64,000 bases of DNA from Pseudonocardia benzenivorans CB1190 (GTDB lineage: Bacteria; Actinomycetota; Actinomycetes; Mycobacteriales; Pseudonocardiaceae): contig NC_015312.1 of the NCBI RefSeq assembly GCF_000196675.2, positions 1,736,001-1,800,000 of the forward strand, read 5' to 3'. Numbering within the stretch: position 1 is the first letter of the stretch; the number at the start of each line of letters is the position of its first letter. Positions 48,470-56,108 of the stretch are shown one piece after another. A program made the translations under genes and the position numbers. The notes below the pieces were generated by a model. It saw nothing but the letters and a program-made list of their open reading frames with translations. It was not told where the DNA came from and did no database searches.

Positions 48470-49339
48470 TCAGACCGCGCCCGCGCACAGGGCCGCCGTC
48501 GTCACGTCCGCGGGCGGCAGGTTCGCGGCGGTGAACCCGAACGGCGACGCCACGCGCAGCCAGTCGCCGGAGGCCTGCGCCGCGGCGAGGGCGTCGTCGA
48601 ACGCGGCGACGAGGTCGGCGTCCTCGCGCCGGAAGGCGAATCCCCCCGCGGGCACGACCTCCCGGCCCGCGATCGTGACCCGGAACCCCGGCGTCACCTC
48701 CAACCGGAGCCCGGGGTTGCGGCGCAGCGCGTCGAGCAGCGAGATGCGGGTGAGCGCCCCGGCGTCGACGTGCTGGTCGGCGACCGCGGCCACCAGTGAG
48801 CTCTGCCCGTCGTAGGTGGTGACCGCGTGGTCGGGAACCCCGGAGGCCCGCGCCCAGGCCTGCTCCGCGGACCCCGCCAGGACGCCGAGGCGGACCCGGG
48901 TGCGGACGACGTCGGCGAACGAGCGCAGCCCCGCGGGATTGCCGCGGCGGACCAGGAACGCCGGGCGGACGACGAAGTCGGGACGCGAGAACGCGACCCG
49001 CGCGCACCTCTCCGGGCTGATGGTCAGCCCCGCGGTGACGAGGTCCGCATCCCCGGCGACGAGCGTGTCGATCAGCTTGTCGAACGGCACCTGGACGGCC
49101 TCGATCCCGTCGACGCCGACCGCTCGCAACACCAGCCGGGCGACCTCCGGGCCTTCGCCGGTGACGCGGCCCGCGGCGTCGGAGAAGCCGTAGGGTTGCT
49201 CGCCCGCGATCGCGACGCGCGCGACGCCCGACTCGCGGATCCGTCGCAGCGTGGTCGCGCCGGACCGGTCGCAGGCGGCCGCAAGGGCGCAGGCCCCCGC
49301 GGCGCCGAGGGCCACCAGCAGCCGGCGTCGGGTCAGCAT
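48470..49339 (-). CDS. Second EhuB-like solute-binding lipoprotein
   Basis: This 289-residue paralogue of EhuB is encoded tail to tail with ehuA. It has signal MLTRRRLLVALGAAGACALAAAC (lipobox LAAAC) and the same fold markers, with EQPYGFSDAAGRVTGEGPEV, ISPERCARVAFSRPDFVV and an identical-style C-terminus PFGFTAANLPPADVTT against PFGFTKDNLPAADLTT in EhuB. It may widen ligand range, feeding the same permease. It has its own strand and so its own promoter; a hairpin lies upstream at 49420. Confidence 0.85.
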   Translation of the reverse strand: MLTRRRLLVALGAAGACALAAACDRSGATTLRRIRESGVARVAIAGEQPYGFSDAAGRVTGEGPEVARLVLRAVGVDGIEAVQVPFDKLIDTLVAGDADLVTAGLTISPERCARVAFSRPDFVVRPAFLVRRGNPAGLRSFADVVRTRVRLGVLAGSAEQAWARASGVPDHAVTTYDGQSSLVAAVADQHVDAGALTRISLLDALRRNPGLRLEVTPGFRVTIAGREVVPAGGFAFRREDADLVAAFDDALAAAQASGDWLRVASPFGFTAANLPPADVTTAALCAGAV

Positions 49340-49419
49340 CGCGGGCGACCCTAGGCGACTCCCGCGTCCTCCGCCCGCTCCGGCTGCGGTCTGCGCGGGT
49401 GTCGTGCGGGACCGGGGTC

Positions 49420-49459
49420 GTGAGCGGCGATGGTCGCTATGGCGACTGTCGCCGCTCAC
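49420..49459. terminator. Long hairpin repeat after the enoyl-CoA hydratase gene (copy 2)
   Basis: GTGAGCGGCGATGGTCGC (49420-49437) and GCGACTGTCGCCGCTCAC (49442-49459) pair around the loop TATG with two mismatches. It is the same 18-4-18 structure as at 44276-44315 with closely related sequence. It lies 18 nt past the stop of the leftward enoyl-CoA hydratase gene and likely terminates it. Confidence 0.7.
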
Positions 49460-49476
49460 AGGCGGCGGGGCCCGGG

Positions 49477-50250
49477 CTAGTCGGACCAGACCGGGTGACG
49501 CTTCTCCAGGAACGCGGCCATGCCCTCCTTCGCCCCTGCCGACTGCGACATCGACGCCATGACCTCCACGGCGATCCCGTACGCGTCGGACTCCGGGCGG
49601 TCGAGCTGGCTGTAGAGCGTCTGCTTGCCGACGCCCTTGCCGAACCGGCTACCCCGGGTGGCGCGGGCGAGCAGGTCGTCGACCCGGGCGTCGAGCTCCG
49701 CATCGGGCACCGCGTAGTTGACCAGGCCCCACTCTGCGGCGGTGGTGGCGTCGACGACGTCGCCGGTCAGCGCCATCTCCATCAGCCTCTTGCGTCCGAC
49801 GTTGCGGGCCACCGGGACCGCCGGCGTGTGGCAGAACCAGCCGCCCTTGCCGCCGGGCAGGGCGAAGCCCGCGGACTCGGCGGCGACGGCGAGATCGCAG
49901 GTGGCGACGAGTTGGCAGCCCGCGGCCGTGGCCAGCGCGTGCACCCGGGCGACCACGACCTGCGGCACCGACTCGATCGTCCGCATCAGGCGCGTGCACA
50001 GTTGCAGCAGGTCACGGACGCCGCCGAGGTCGCGGGCCGCGACGTCGGCGAAGTCGTGCCCGGCGGAGAAGACCTTGCCCTCGGCGCCCAGCACGATGCC
50101 CGTCGCGTCGGAGGCCCCCGCCTCCTCGAACGCGCGCAGCAGCTCGCGCAGGTGCGGCTCGGACAGGGCGTTGCGCCGCTCGGGCCGGTTCATGGTGATG
50201 CGCACGGTGTCGCCGTCGTGCTTGACGAGCAGGTACTCGTAGTCCGCCAT
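49477..50250 (-). CDS. Enoyl-CoA hydratase/isomerase family protein
   Basis: This 257-residue crotonase-fold protein has the oxyanion-hole segments SAGHDFADVAA and ALATAAGCQLVATCDLAVAAE, and GLVNYAVPDAELDARVDDLLA at the C-terminal side. The second catalytic Glu of classical hydratases is not obvious (PGGKGGWFCHTPAVPVARN is at that place), so isomerase or another crotonase reaction is possible. It diverges from a TetR gene, both with leaderless-type promoters. Confidence 0.88.
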   Translation of the reverse strand: MADYEYLLVKHDGDTVRITMNRPERRNALSEPHLRELLRAFEEAGASDATGIVLGAEGKVFSAGHDFADVAARDLGGVRDLLQLCTRLMRTIESVPQVVVARVHALATAAGCQLVATCDLAVAAESAGFALPGGKGGWFCHTPAVPVARNVGRKRLMEMALTGDVVDATTAAEWGLVNYAVPDAELDARVDDLLARATRGSRFGKGVGKQTLYSQLDRPESDAYGIAVEVMASMSQSAGAKEGMAAFLEKRHPVWSD

Positions 50251-50256
50251 ACAGGG

Positions 50257-50262
50257 ACGGTA
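50257..50262 (-). promoter_or_regulatory. -10 hexamer for the leaderless enoyl-CoA hydratase transcript
   Basis: TACCGT on the minus strand ends 6 nt before ATG 50250. Confidence 0.45.
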
Positions 50263-50290
50263 CGTGGTTGCGGGGGGTCCGATCCAGCCC

Positions 50291-50296
50291 TACGGT
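50291..50296 (+). promoter_or_regulatory. -10 hexamer for the leaderless tetR transcript
   Basis: TACGGT ends 6 nt before ATG 50303. It stands back to back with the hydratase promoter, 28 bp apart, so one TetR dimer between them could control both. Confidence 0.45.
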
Positions 50297-50302
50297 GACC
50301 GT

Positions 50303-51019
50303 ATGACCGGAAGCGCGAATCCAGTCACCGAGTCAGACGGTCGGCTCGAGCGGGTGCTCGACGCCGCTGCCGACCTGCTCGTGCGCTGGGGGTACCAGCG
50401 GGTCACGGTCGAGGACGTCGCGCGGCACGCCCGGATCGGCAAGGGCACCGTCTACCTGCACTTCCGCTCCAAGGACGCGCTGTTCCTGACGGTCCTGCTG
50501 CGCAGCCACCACCACGTGGTGTCGCGGATGGCCGACCGGATGGCCGCCGACCCGGCGGAGGTGCTGCCCAGCAGGATGACGGCAGCGGTGTACCTGGACC
50601 TCGTCGCCGATCCGGTGGTGCGGCCGCTGTACCTGGGCGACCCGGAGGTGCTCGGCAGGCTCGCCCACGAGGCGGCGGACTCGCTGGGCGCGCTGAGCGC
50701 GACACGCGACGCGGCGGCCCGGCGGCTGTTCGGGCTGCTGCGCGAGGCCGGGGCGCTGCGCACCGACCTCTCGCTCGACGAGCAGCAGTACCTCCTGCAG
50801 GCCGTCGCGTCCGGGTTCCTGTTCGTCGACTCGCTGCCCGCGTCCGACGCCCCGGCCGACCACGGCCGGCGGGCCGCGCTGATCGCCCACACGATCGCCG
50901 CCGCGATCGAGGAGCCGGGCGCCGAGGCCAGGGCCGCGGGAGTCGCACCGCAGGCGGTCGCGATGTTCCGCGGGCTCGCCGCCGAGATGGACCAGGAATG
51001 GAGACGGCGCGTCCGGTGA
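50303..51019 (+). CDS. TetR-family transcriptional regulator
   Basis: This 238-residue repressor has a helix-turn-helix at about residues 20-65 (LVRWGYQRVTVEDVARHARIG, then KGTVYLHFRSKDALF). It lies between a divergent enoyl-CoA hydratase gene and a downstream cytochrome P450 gene 40 nt away. The P450 is probably co-transcribed, so the regulator may sense a substrate of that enzyme. Confidence 0.9.
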   Translation: MTGSANPVTESDGRLERVLDAAADLLVRWGYQRVTVEDVARHARIGKGTVYLHFRSKDALFLTVLLRSHHHVVSRMADRMAADPAEVLPSRMTAAVYLDLVADPVVRPLYLGDPEVLGRLAHEAADSLGALSATRDAAARRLFGLLREAGALRTDLSLDEQQYLLQAVASGFLFVDSLPASDAPADHGRRAALIAHTIAAAIEEPGAEARAAGVAPQAVAMFRGLAAEMDQEWRRRVR

Positions 51020-51059
51020 GGCCGGGGCGCCGAACAGTCGGGGAACAAGTGGGGGAACC

Positions 51060-52301
51060 ATGAGCGTCGACCTGACGGCCACGGAGTTCGTGACCGACCC
51101 GTACACCGCCTACGGGCGCATCCGCGAGGAGGCACCCGTCCTGCGCGGGACCTTCTACGGCGGGGCGCCGATCTGGATCGTCACCCGCTACGACGACGTC
51201 CGCGCCGTTCTCGGCGACGGGACGCGCTTCGTGAACGACCCGGCGTCGGTGCCGGGCAACGACACGAACGACGTGCGGCGCGTCGCCATGGAACGCATCG
51301 GCATCCCGCCCGACCTCATGCACTACCTGACCGACAGCATCATCAGCGCGGACGGCGCTCACCACACGCGGCTGCGCAAGCTGGTCTCGCGCGCGTTCAC
51401 CGTCCGCCGGGTCGCGCAGCTGCGCCCGCGCGTCGAGGAGCTCACCGCCGGGCTGCTCGATCGGCTGGCCGCGCTCGGCGCCGGCGGCCGGCCCGTCGAC
51501 CTCGTCGAGGAGTTCGCCTACCCGCTGCCGATCACCGTCATCTGCGAGCTCGTCGGCATTCCGGAGGCCGATCGGGCGTCGTGGCACGTCTGGAGCCGCG
51601 ACCTGGCGACCATGGACCGCGACCGCATCCCGACCGCGCTGCGCGACATGGTCGGCAACATCATCGGGCTGATCGCGCACCGCCGCGCCGAACCTGCCGA
51701 CGATCTGCTCACCGCACTCGTGCGTGCCCACGACGAGGACGGCGACCGGCTCTCCGACAGCGAGCTGGTGACGATGGTCCTGTCGCTGGTCATCGCCGGG
51801 CACGAGACGACGGCGCACCTGATCTCCAACGCGGTCGTCGCGTTGCTGACCCGGCCCGACCAGCTCGCCGCCCTGCGCGCCGACCCGGGTCTGTGGCCGA
51901 ACGCGGTCGCCGAGCTGCTGCGGCGCATCGGTCCGGTGCAGTTCGCCTCGACGCGCTACGCGCTGGCCGACACCGAGCTGGGCGGCGCGCAGATCCGGGC
52001 GGGCGACGGCGTGCAGCCCGCGCTGGTGGCCGCCAACTCCGACCCGCGGGAGTTCACCGACCCCGAGCGGCTCGACGTCGCCCGCCGCACCGCCGAGCGC
52101 GGGGAGGGCCACGTCGGGTTCGGGTACGGGCCGCACTACTGCCTGGGCGCGGCGCTGGCGCGCCAGGAGGGGGAGGTCGCGCTGCGCGCGCTCGTCGAAC
52201 GCTTCCCCGACCTGGCGCTGGCCGTCGACCCGGCCGAGCTCGTCTGGCAGCCGGTCCCGGGGATGCGCAGGCTCGAGACCGTCCCGATCCGGGTCGGCTG
52301 A
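51060..52301 (+). CDS. Cytochrome P450
   Basis: This 413-residue monooxygenase is of the bacterial class I type. The I-helix oxygen motif is AGHETTAHL near 242-250; the K-helix ExxR is in AELLRRIGP; the haem loop FGYGPHYCLGAALAR contains ligand Cys361. The substrate is unknown. Ferredoxin and reductase partners are not adjacent. GGGGGAACC precedes ATG 51060. It is followed by a repeat array. Confidence 0.95.
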   Translation: MSVDLTATEFVTDPYTAYGRIREEAPVLRGTFYGGAPIWIVTRYDDVRAVLGDGTRFVNDPASVPGNDTNDVRRVAMERIGIPPDLMHYLTDSIISADGAHHTRLRKLVSRAFTVRRVAQLRPRVEELTAGLLDRLAALGAGGRPVDLVEEFAYPLPITVICELVGIPEADRASWHVWSRDLATMDRDRIPTALRDMVGNIIGLIAHRRAEPADDLLTALVRAHDEDGDRLSDSELVTMVLSLVIAGHETTAHLISNAVVALLTRPDQLAALRADPGLWPNAVAELLRRIGPVQFASTRYALADTELGGAQIRAGDGVQPALVAANSDPREFTDPERLDVARRTAERGEGHVGFGYGPHYCLGAALARQEGEVALRALVERFPDLALAVDPAELVWQPVPGMRRLETVPIRVG

Positions 52302-52417
52302 GGTTTCCGGCCCCGAGCGGGGCTGCCCCGCCCTGCCACCCCGGAGGGCCTCGGCCGGTGACCCGGCCCGCGCCCCGCGGCCGAAGCGCGGCGCAGGGGT
52401 CCGGCGCCGCGACCCGG
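52302..52417. other. Spacer after the cytochrome P450 gene
   Basis: About 115 bp of GC-rich sequence contain no recognisable gene or terminator before repeat array D begins. A short CCGGCGCCGC-type palindrome near 52401 is the only structure noted. Confidence 0.4.
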
Positions 52418-52621
52418 GCGCAACCCCACTGTCGCGATCCGGCCGAGGGAGGACCGTGAGGTTGCGCGCTCGCCGTCGGGCGCAACCTCACGGTCGCGTT
52501 TCGGCTGCCGGACGGCGGTGAGGTTGCGCGCGTCGTCGGGCGCAACGTCACGGTCGCGGTCCGCGCGCGGGGGACCGGACATCGGGCGCGCGGGGGCACG
52601 CAGACCTCAACGGGCGCAACG
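52418..52621. repeat. Array D of the GCGCAACC inverted-repeat element (two full units and two more left arms)
   Basis: Unit 1 spans 52418-52467 and unit 2 spans 52480-52529, each GCGCAACC, 34 bp, GGTTGCGC, with left arms exactly 62 bp apart. In unit 2 the arms extend to 12 bp (GCGCAACCTCAC / GTGAGGTTGCGC). Further left arms occur at 52540 (60 bp on, right arm decayed) and 52614. The interior repeats a CACGGTCGCG motif. This is the longest array in the window, in the 362-bp gap between the P450 and methyltransferase genes. Confidence 0.8.
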
Positions 52622-52651
52622 GTTTTGCTGCCGTCGCCGATCCGGGCGGGC

Positions 52652-52657
52652 TAGGCT
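52652..52657 (+). promoter_or_regulatory. -10 hexamer for the leaderless methyltransferase transcript
   Basis: TAGGCT ends 6 nt before GTG 52664, the same hexamer and near-same spacing as at tsaC (25731). Confidence 0.45.
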
Positions 52658-52663
52658 CGCGAC

Positions 52664-53398
52664 GTGGCCGACGATCTCGCGACGTCCTTCGGGTCCATCG
52701 CCCGTGAGTACGACCGGTTGCGGCCCGCCCCGCCGGCAGCGGCGATCGCGTGGGTCGTCCCGGCCGGGTGCACCGTCGCGGTCGACCTCGCGGCGGGGAC
52801 GGGGCTGTTCACCCGCGCGCTGGCGGCGGCGGTGCCGGAGGTCGTGGGCGTCGAACCCGACGCGCGGATGCGGGAGGTGTTCCTCGAGCGCTCGCCGGGG
52901 CTGCGCGCGCTGGAGGGCACGGGGGAGGCGATCCCGCTGCCGGACGCGAGCGCGGACCTGGTGACGGTCTCCTCGGCCTGGCACTGGATGGACGCCGACC
53001 GGGCGCTCCCCGAGATCGCCCGCGTCCTGCGGCCGGGCGGCCGGTTCGCGGTGGCGCGCACCGGACGGGACCGCCACGTCGGGTGGACGCAGGAGCTGCA
53101 GCGGTTGCGGCGGTCCGTCGAGCGTCGTCGGCCCCGGTCCCACGAGGTCGTCCTCCCGGAGGGCACGCCGTTCGGGCCGCCGGAGTACGCGGAGTTCACG
53201 ACGGTGCGGCGGATGCCCGTCGACGACGTGCTCGCCTCGCTCGCCACCTACAGCGGCGCCATCACCGCCGATCCCGACGACCGTGCCGCCTGGCTGGCGG
53301 CGGCGCGCGGGGTCCTCGAACGGCACTTCCCGGGCGCCGCGGAGATCGACGTCCCACTGCGCTCGGAGATCACCCGCACCGACCTGCGCGCTCAGTAG
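52664..53398 (+). CDS. Class I SAM-dependent methyltransferase
   Basis: In this 244-residue protein motif I reads VDLAAGTGLFTRALA, followed by GVEPDARM (motif II), LPDASADLVTVSSAWHWMD and VLRPGGRFAVAR, the layout of ubiquinone/menaquinone-biosynthesis-like small-molecule methyltransferases. The substrate is unknown. Its end overlaps the convergent acyl-CoA dehydrogenase end by 7 bp, so no terminator separates them. Confidence 0.9.
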   Translation: MADDLATSFGSIAREYDRLRPAPPAAAIAWVVPAGCTVAVDLAAGTGLFTRALAAAVPEVVGVEPDARMREVFLERSPGLRALEGTGEAIPLPDASADLVTVSSAWHWMDADRALPEIARVLRPGGRFAVARTGRDRHVGWTQELQRLRRSVERRRPRSHEVVLPEGTPFGPPEYAEFTTVRRMPVDDVLASLATYSGAITADPDDRAAWLAAARGVLERHFPGAAEIDVPLRSEITRTDLRAQ

Positions 53399-54549
53399 GA
53401 CTTCGGCAGCCCCAGCGCGTGCTGCGCGACGTGGTTGAGCACCATCTCCCGGCTCACCGGCGCGATCCGCGCCGCACGCACCGCCCCGATCAGCGCGCCG
53501 ACGCCGTACTCCAGCGACATCCCGTTGCCGCCGTGGGCCTGCACCGCCGCGTCGACGGCCTTGATCGCGGCCTCCGCCGCGGCGTACTTCGCGATGTTGG
53601 CGGCGTCGCCGGCGCCGCGGTCGCCCGCGTCGTAGAGGAACGCGGCGCGGGTGGTGGCCATCCTCGCCAGCTCGACGTCGATGTGGGCGGCGGCCAGCGG
53701 GTGCGCGATGGCCTGGTGCGCGCCGATGGGGGTGCCCCACACGTCGCGGTCCTTCGCGTAGGCCACGCCGCGACCCAGGGCGTAGCGGGCGAGCCCGTTG
53801 GAGTAGGCGGCGACGGTGATGCGCTCGGGGTTCAGCCCCGCGAACAGCGCCGACAGGCCCGCCTCCTCGCCCCCGACCAGAGCGTCGGCGGGCAGGGGTG
53901 CGTCGTCGAAGAACAGCGTGAACTGGCGCTCGGGGCTGACGATCGCCATGTCGATGGGCTGGTAGCTGACGCCCGGGGTGTCGCGGGGCACGACGAACAT
54001 CGCGGGGCGCAGCGTCCCGGACGCGGCGTCCTCCATCCGCGCGACGACGAGCGTCGCATCGGTCTCGTCGACGCCGGAGATGTAGTACTTGTGCCCGGAC
54101 AGGCGCCAGCCGCCGTCGGGGTCGCGGCGCGCGGTGGTGGTGATGCGGTGGGAGTTGGAGCCGGCGTCGGGCTCGGTGATCGCGAACGACATCCGCAGCG
54201 AGCCGTCGGCGAAACCGGGCAGCCAGCGCTCCTTCTGGGCGGGCGTGCCGCTGGTGGCGATGACGGTCGCGACGATCGCAGGGGACACGACGATCAGCAG
54301 CAGCGGGCAGCCGGCCGTCGCGATCTCCTCGGCGACGATCGCGAGCTCGACCATCCCCGCACCGCCCCCGCCGTACTCCGGCGGCACCGCGACGCCCAGG
54401 TAGCCGGCCTTGCCCGCCTCGGCCCACAGCTCGGTCGTCTTCTCACCTGACTTCGCCTTGGCGAGGAAGTACTCGCTGCCGAAGCGGCCGGCCAGCGCCG
54501 CCACGGACTCCCGCAGCAGCTGCTGCTCGTCGGTCTCACGCAGGTCCAC
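53392..54549 (-). CDS. Acyl-CoA dehydrogenase
   Basis: This 385-residue flavoenzyme has FAD/substrate signatures MSFAITEPDAGSNSHRI, GHKYYISGVDETDATLVVAR and NPERITVAAYSNGLARYALG, and the late QAHGGNGMSLEYG. It removes two hydrogens from an acyl-CoA; chain specificity is not evident. The GTG start at 54549 lies inside the end of the NUDIX gene, so the two are coupled. Confidence 0.93.
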   Translation of the reverse strand: MDLRETDEQQLLRESVAALAGRFGSEYFLAKAKSGEKTTELWAEAGKAGYLGVAVPPEYGGGGAGMVELAIVAEEIATAGCPLLLIVVSPAIVATVIATSGTPAQKERWLPGFADGSLRMSFAITEPDAGSNSHRITTTARRDPDGGWRLSGHKYYISGVDETDATLVVARMEDAASGTLRPAMFVVPRDTPGVSYQPIDMAIVSPERQFTLFFDDAPLPADALVGGEEAGLSALFAGLNPERITVAAYSNGLARYALGRGVAYAKDRDVWGTPIGAHQAIAHPLAAAHIDVELARMATTRAAFLYDAGDRGAGDAANIAKYAAAEAAIKAVDAAVQAHGGNGMSLEYGVGALIGAVRAARIAPVSREMVLNHVAQHALGLPKSY

Positions 54550-55096
54550 GTCGTCCCCCGTTCGCGGCCCGGTCGCGGAGCATCAGCAACGCGTACGCGG
54601 CCAGAGTCTGGGCGTCGGCGACGACGCCCTCGCCGATCATGGCCTCGAACTCCGCCGGGGTGAACCACTCGGCGCGCATGTCGGCCTCGGTCGCCTCCCG
54701 GCGCGCCTCGCCCTGCGTCAGCTCCGTCGCGAGGTAGACGTGTCCGCGCTGGCTCGACATCCCCGGGGCGACGTCGATCGTCCCCAGCAGTTCCATCCGC
54801 CCGGCGACCAGGCCGGTCTCCTCGACGAGCTCCTGTACGGCCAGGTCGTCCGGGTGCGGGGTCGCGCGGTCGGGCGCGGTGCCGGCGGGGAACTCCCAGC
54901 GCCGCGCGCCGACGGGGTAGCGGAACTGTTCGACCAGGTGCAGCCTGCCCGCGTCGTCGCGCGGGACGACCAGCGCGTAGGTCGGTTTGTCGATGACGCC
55001 GTACACGCCGGCGCTGCCGTCGGGACGACGGATGGCGTCCTCGCGGACGGTCATCCAGCTGTTCGCGTACACCTGCCGAGTGCTCACCTGCTCCAC
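54536..55096 (-). CDS. NUDIX hydrolase, ADP-ribose pyrophosphatase-like
   Basis: This 186-residue protein has a NUDIX box recognisable as a GTAPDR...AVQELVEETGL variant, in which the usual Arg of REL is Gln (QEL), while the EExG glutamates are kept. VEQFRYPVGARRWEFPAG precedes it as in ADP-ribose pyrophosphatases. Starts GTG 55096 or GTG 55087 are both possible. It overlaps the following acyl-CoA dehydrogenase gene by 14 bp and diverges from a WYL regulator. Confidence 0.88.
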   Translation of the reverse strand: MEQVSTRQVYANSWMTVREDAIRRPDGSAGVYGVIDKPTYALVVPRDDAGRLHLVEQFRYPVGARRWEFPAGTAPDRATPHPDDLAVQELVEETGLVAGRMELLGTIDVAPGMSSQRGHVYLATELTQGEARREATEADMRAEWFTPAEFEAMIGEGVVADAQTLAAYALLMLRDRAANGGRRGPA

Positions 55097-55125
55097 GCAC
55101 CCGAGTCTGCCGCGATGATGGCGCG

Positions 55126-56091
55126 GTGCGCGCGTCCCGGTTGATCGCCATGCTGTTCGTCCTGCAACGGCGGCGGTCGGCCACCGCCGCGGAGCTCGCC
55201 GCCGAGCTGGCGGTCTCCGAGCGCACGATCTACCGCGACGTGGCCGCCCTGGTCGAGGCCGGCGTGCCGCTGTGGACCGAGGGCGGGCACGGCGGCGGCA
55301 TCAGGCTCGTCGAGGGCTGGCGGACCCGGCTCGACGGGCTGACCGCGCAGGAGGCCGCGGCCGTGCTAGCCCCGCAGCTGCTCTCCGCGCTGGGGATGGG
55401 TTCCGCGCTGCTCGCCGCCCAGTCGAAGGTGCTCGCGACGCTGCCTCCCGACCTCGGCGAACATGCCCGGCGGATCGCCGAGCGGGTCCATCTCGACGCC
55501 CCCGGATGGTTCCAGGACCCGGGCGACCCGCCGCACCTCGCGACGCTCGCCCGTGCCGTCTGGTCGGAGCAGCGGGTGCGGATCGGCTATCGGCGCGGGT
55601 TCGGCGACGACGCCTCGACGGTCGAGCGCGTCGTCGAGCCGCTGGGGCTCGTCCTCAAGGCAGGGGTCTGGTACCTCGTCGCGGGTGTCGGGGGCGACGT
55701 CCGCACCTATCGCGCGGCGAAGGTGGTGACCGTGGACCCGACGGGGGAGTCGTTCACCCGTCCCGCGGAGTTCGACCTCCCCGGCTGGTGGGCCGAGTCC
55801 GCGGCCCGCTTCGCCGCGTCGATGCTGCGCGAGACGGTCCGCCTCCGGCTCACCCCGCGCGGGCTCAGGGCGTTGCCGCACGTCACCGACGCCGACGCGG
55901 CCACCGCCGCCGTCGCCACGGCGGGCCCGCCCGACGAGGAGGGACGCCGCGAGGTGACGCTGGAGGTCGAGTCGGTGGAGGTCGCCGCCGGTCAGCTCGT
56001 CGCGCTCGCGGGTGAGGTGGAGGCACTGGAACCGGGCCTGCGAGCCCTGCTCGCCGCCCACGGTCGGCGGCTGCAGGAGAACAACGCCTGA
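55126..56091 (+). CDS. HTH and WYL-domain transcriptional regulator
   Basis: This 321-residue regulator has an N-terminal HTH_11 (about 5-55: LIAMLFVLQRRRSATAAELAAEL, SERTIYRDVAALVEAG) and a WYL domain (about 140-230; the Trp-Tyr-Leu triplet is in GVWYLVAGVGGDVRTYRAAKV), plus a C-terminal WCX region. WYL domains bind nucleotide-like ligands or single-stranded nucleic acid. GATGAT 6 nt before GTG 55126 may be its -10 element. It is divergent from the NUDIX gene, with 29 bp between starts. Confidence 0.9.
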   Translation: MRASRLIAMLFVLQRRRSATAAELAAELAVSERTIYRDVAALVEAGVPLWTEGGHGGGIRLVEGWRTRLDGLTAQEAAAVLAPQLLSALGMGSALLAAQSKVLATLPPDLGEHARRIAERVHLDAPGWFQDPGDPPHLATLARAVWSEQRVRIGYRRGFGDDASTVERVVEPLGLVLKAGVWYLVAGVGGDVRTYRAAKVVTVDPTGESFTRPAEFDLPGWWAESAARFAASMLRETVRLRLTPRGLRALPHVTDADAATAAVATAGPPDEEGRREVTLEVESVEVAAGQLVALAGEVEALEPGLRALLAAHGRRLQENNA

Positions 56092-56108
56092 GCGCCCTCA
56101 CTCACGGG

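Noticed and set aside
52418..52621. CRISPR array
   Set aside because: The conserved part is only 8-12 bp at each end of an inverted pair, interiors are partly conserved, and no cas genes are present.
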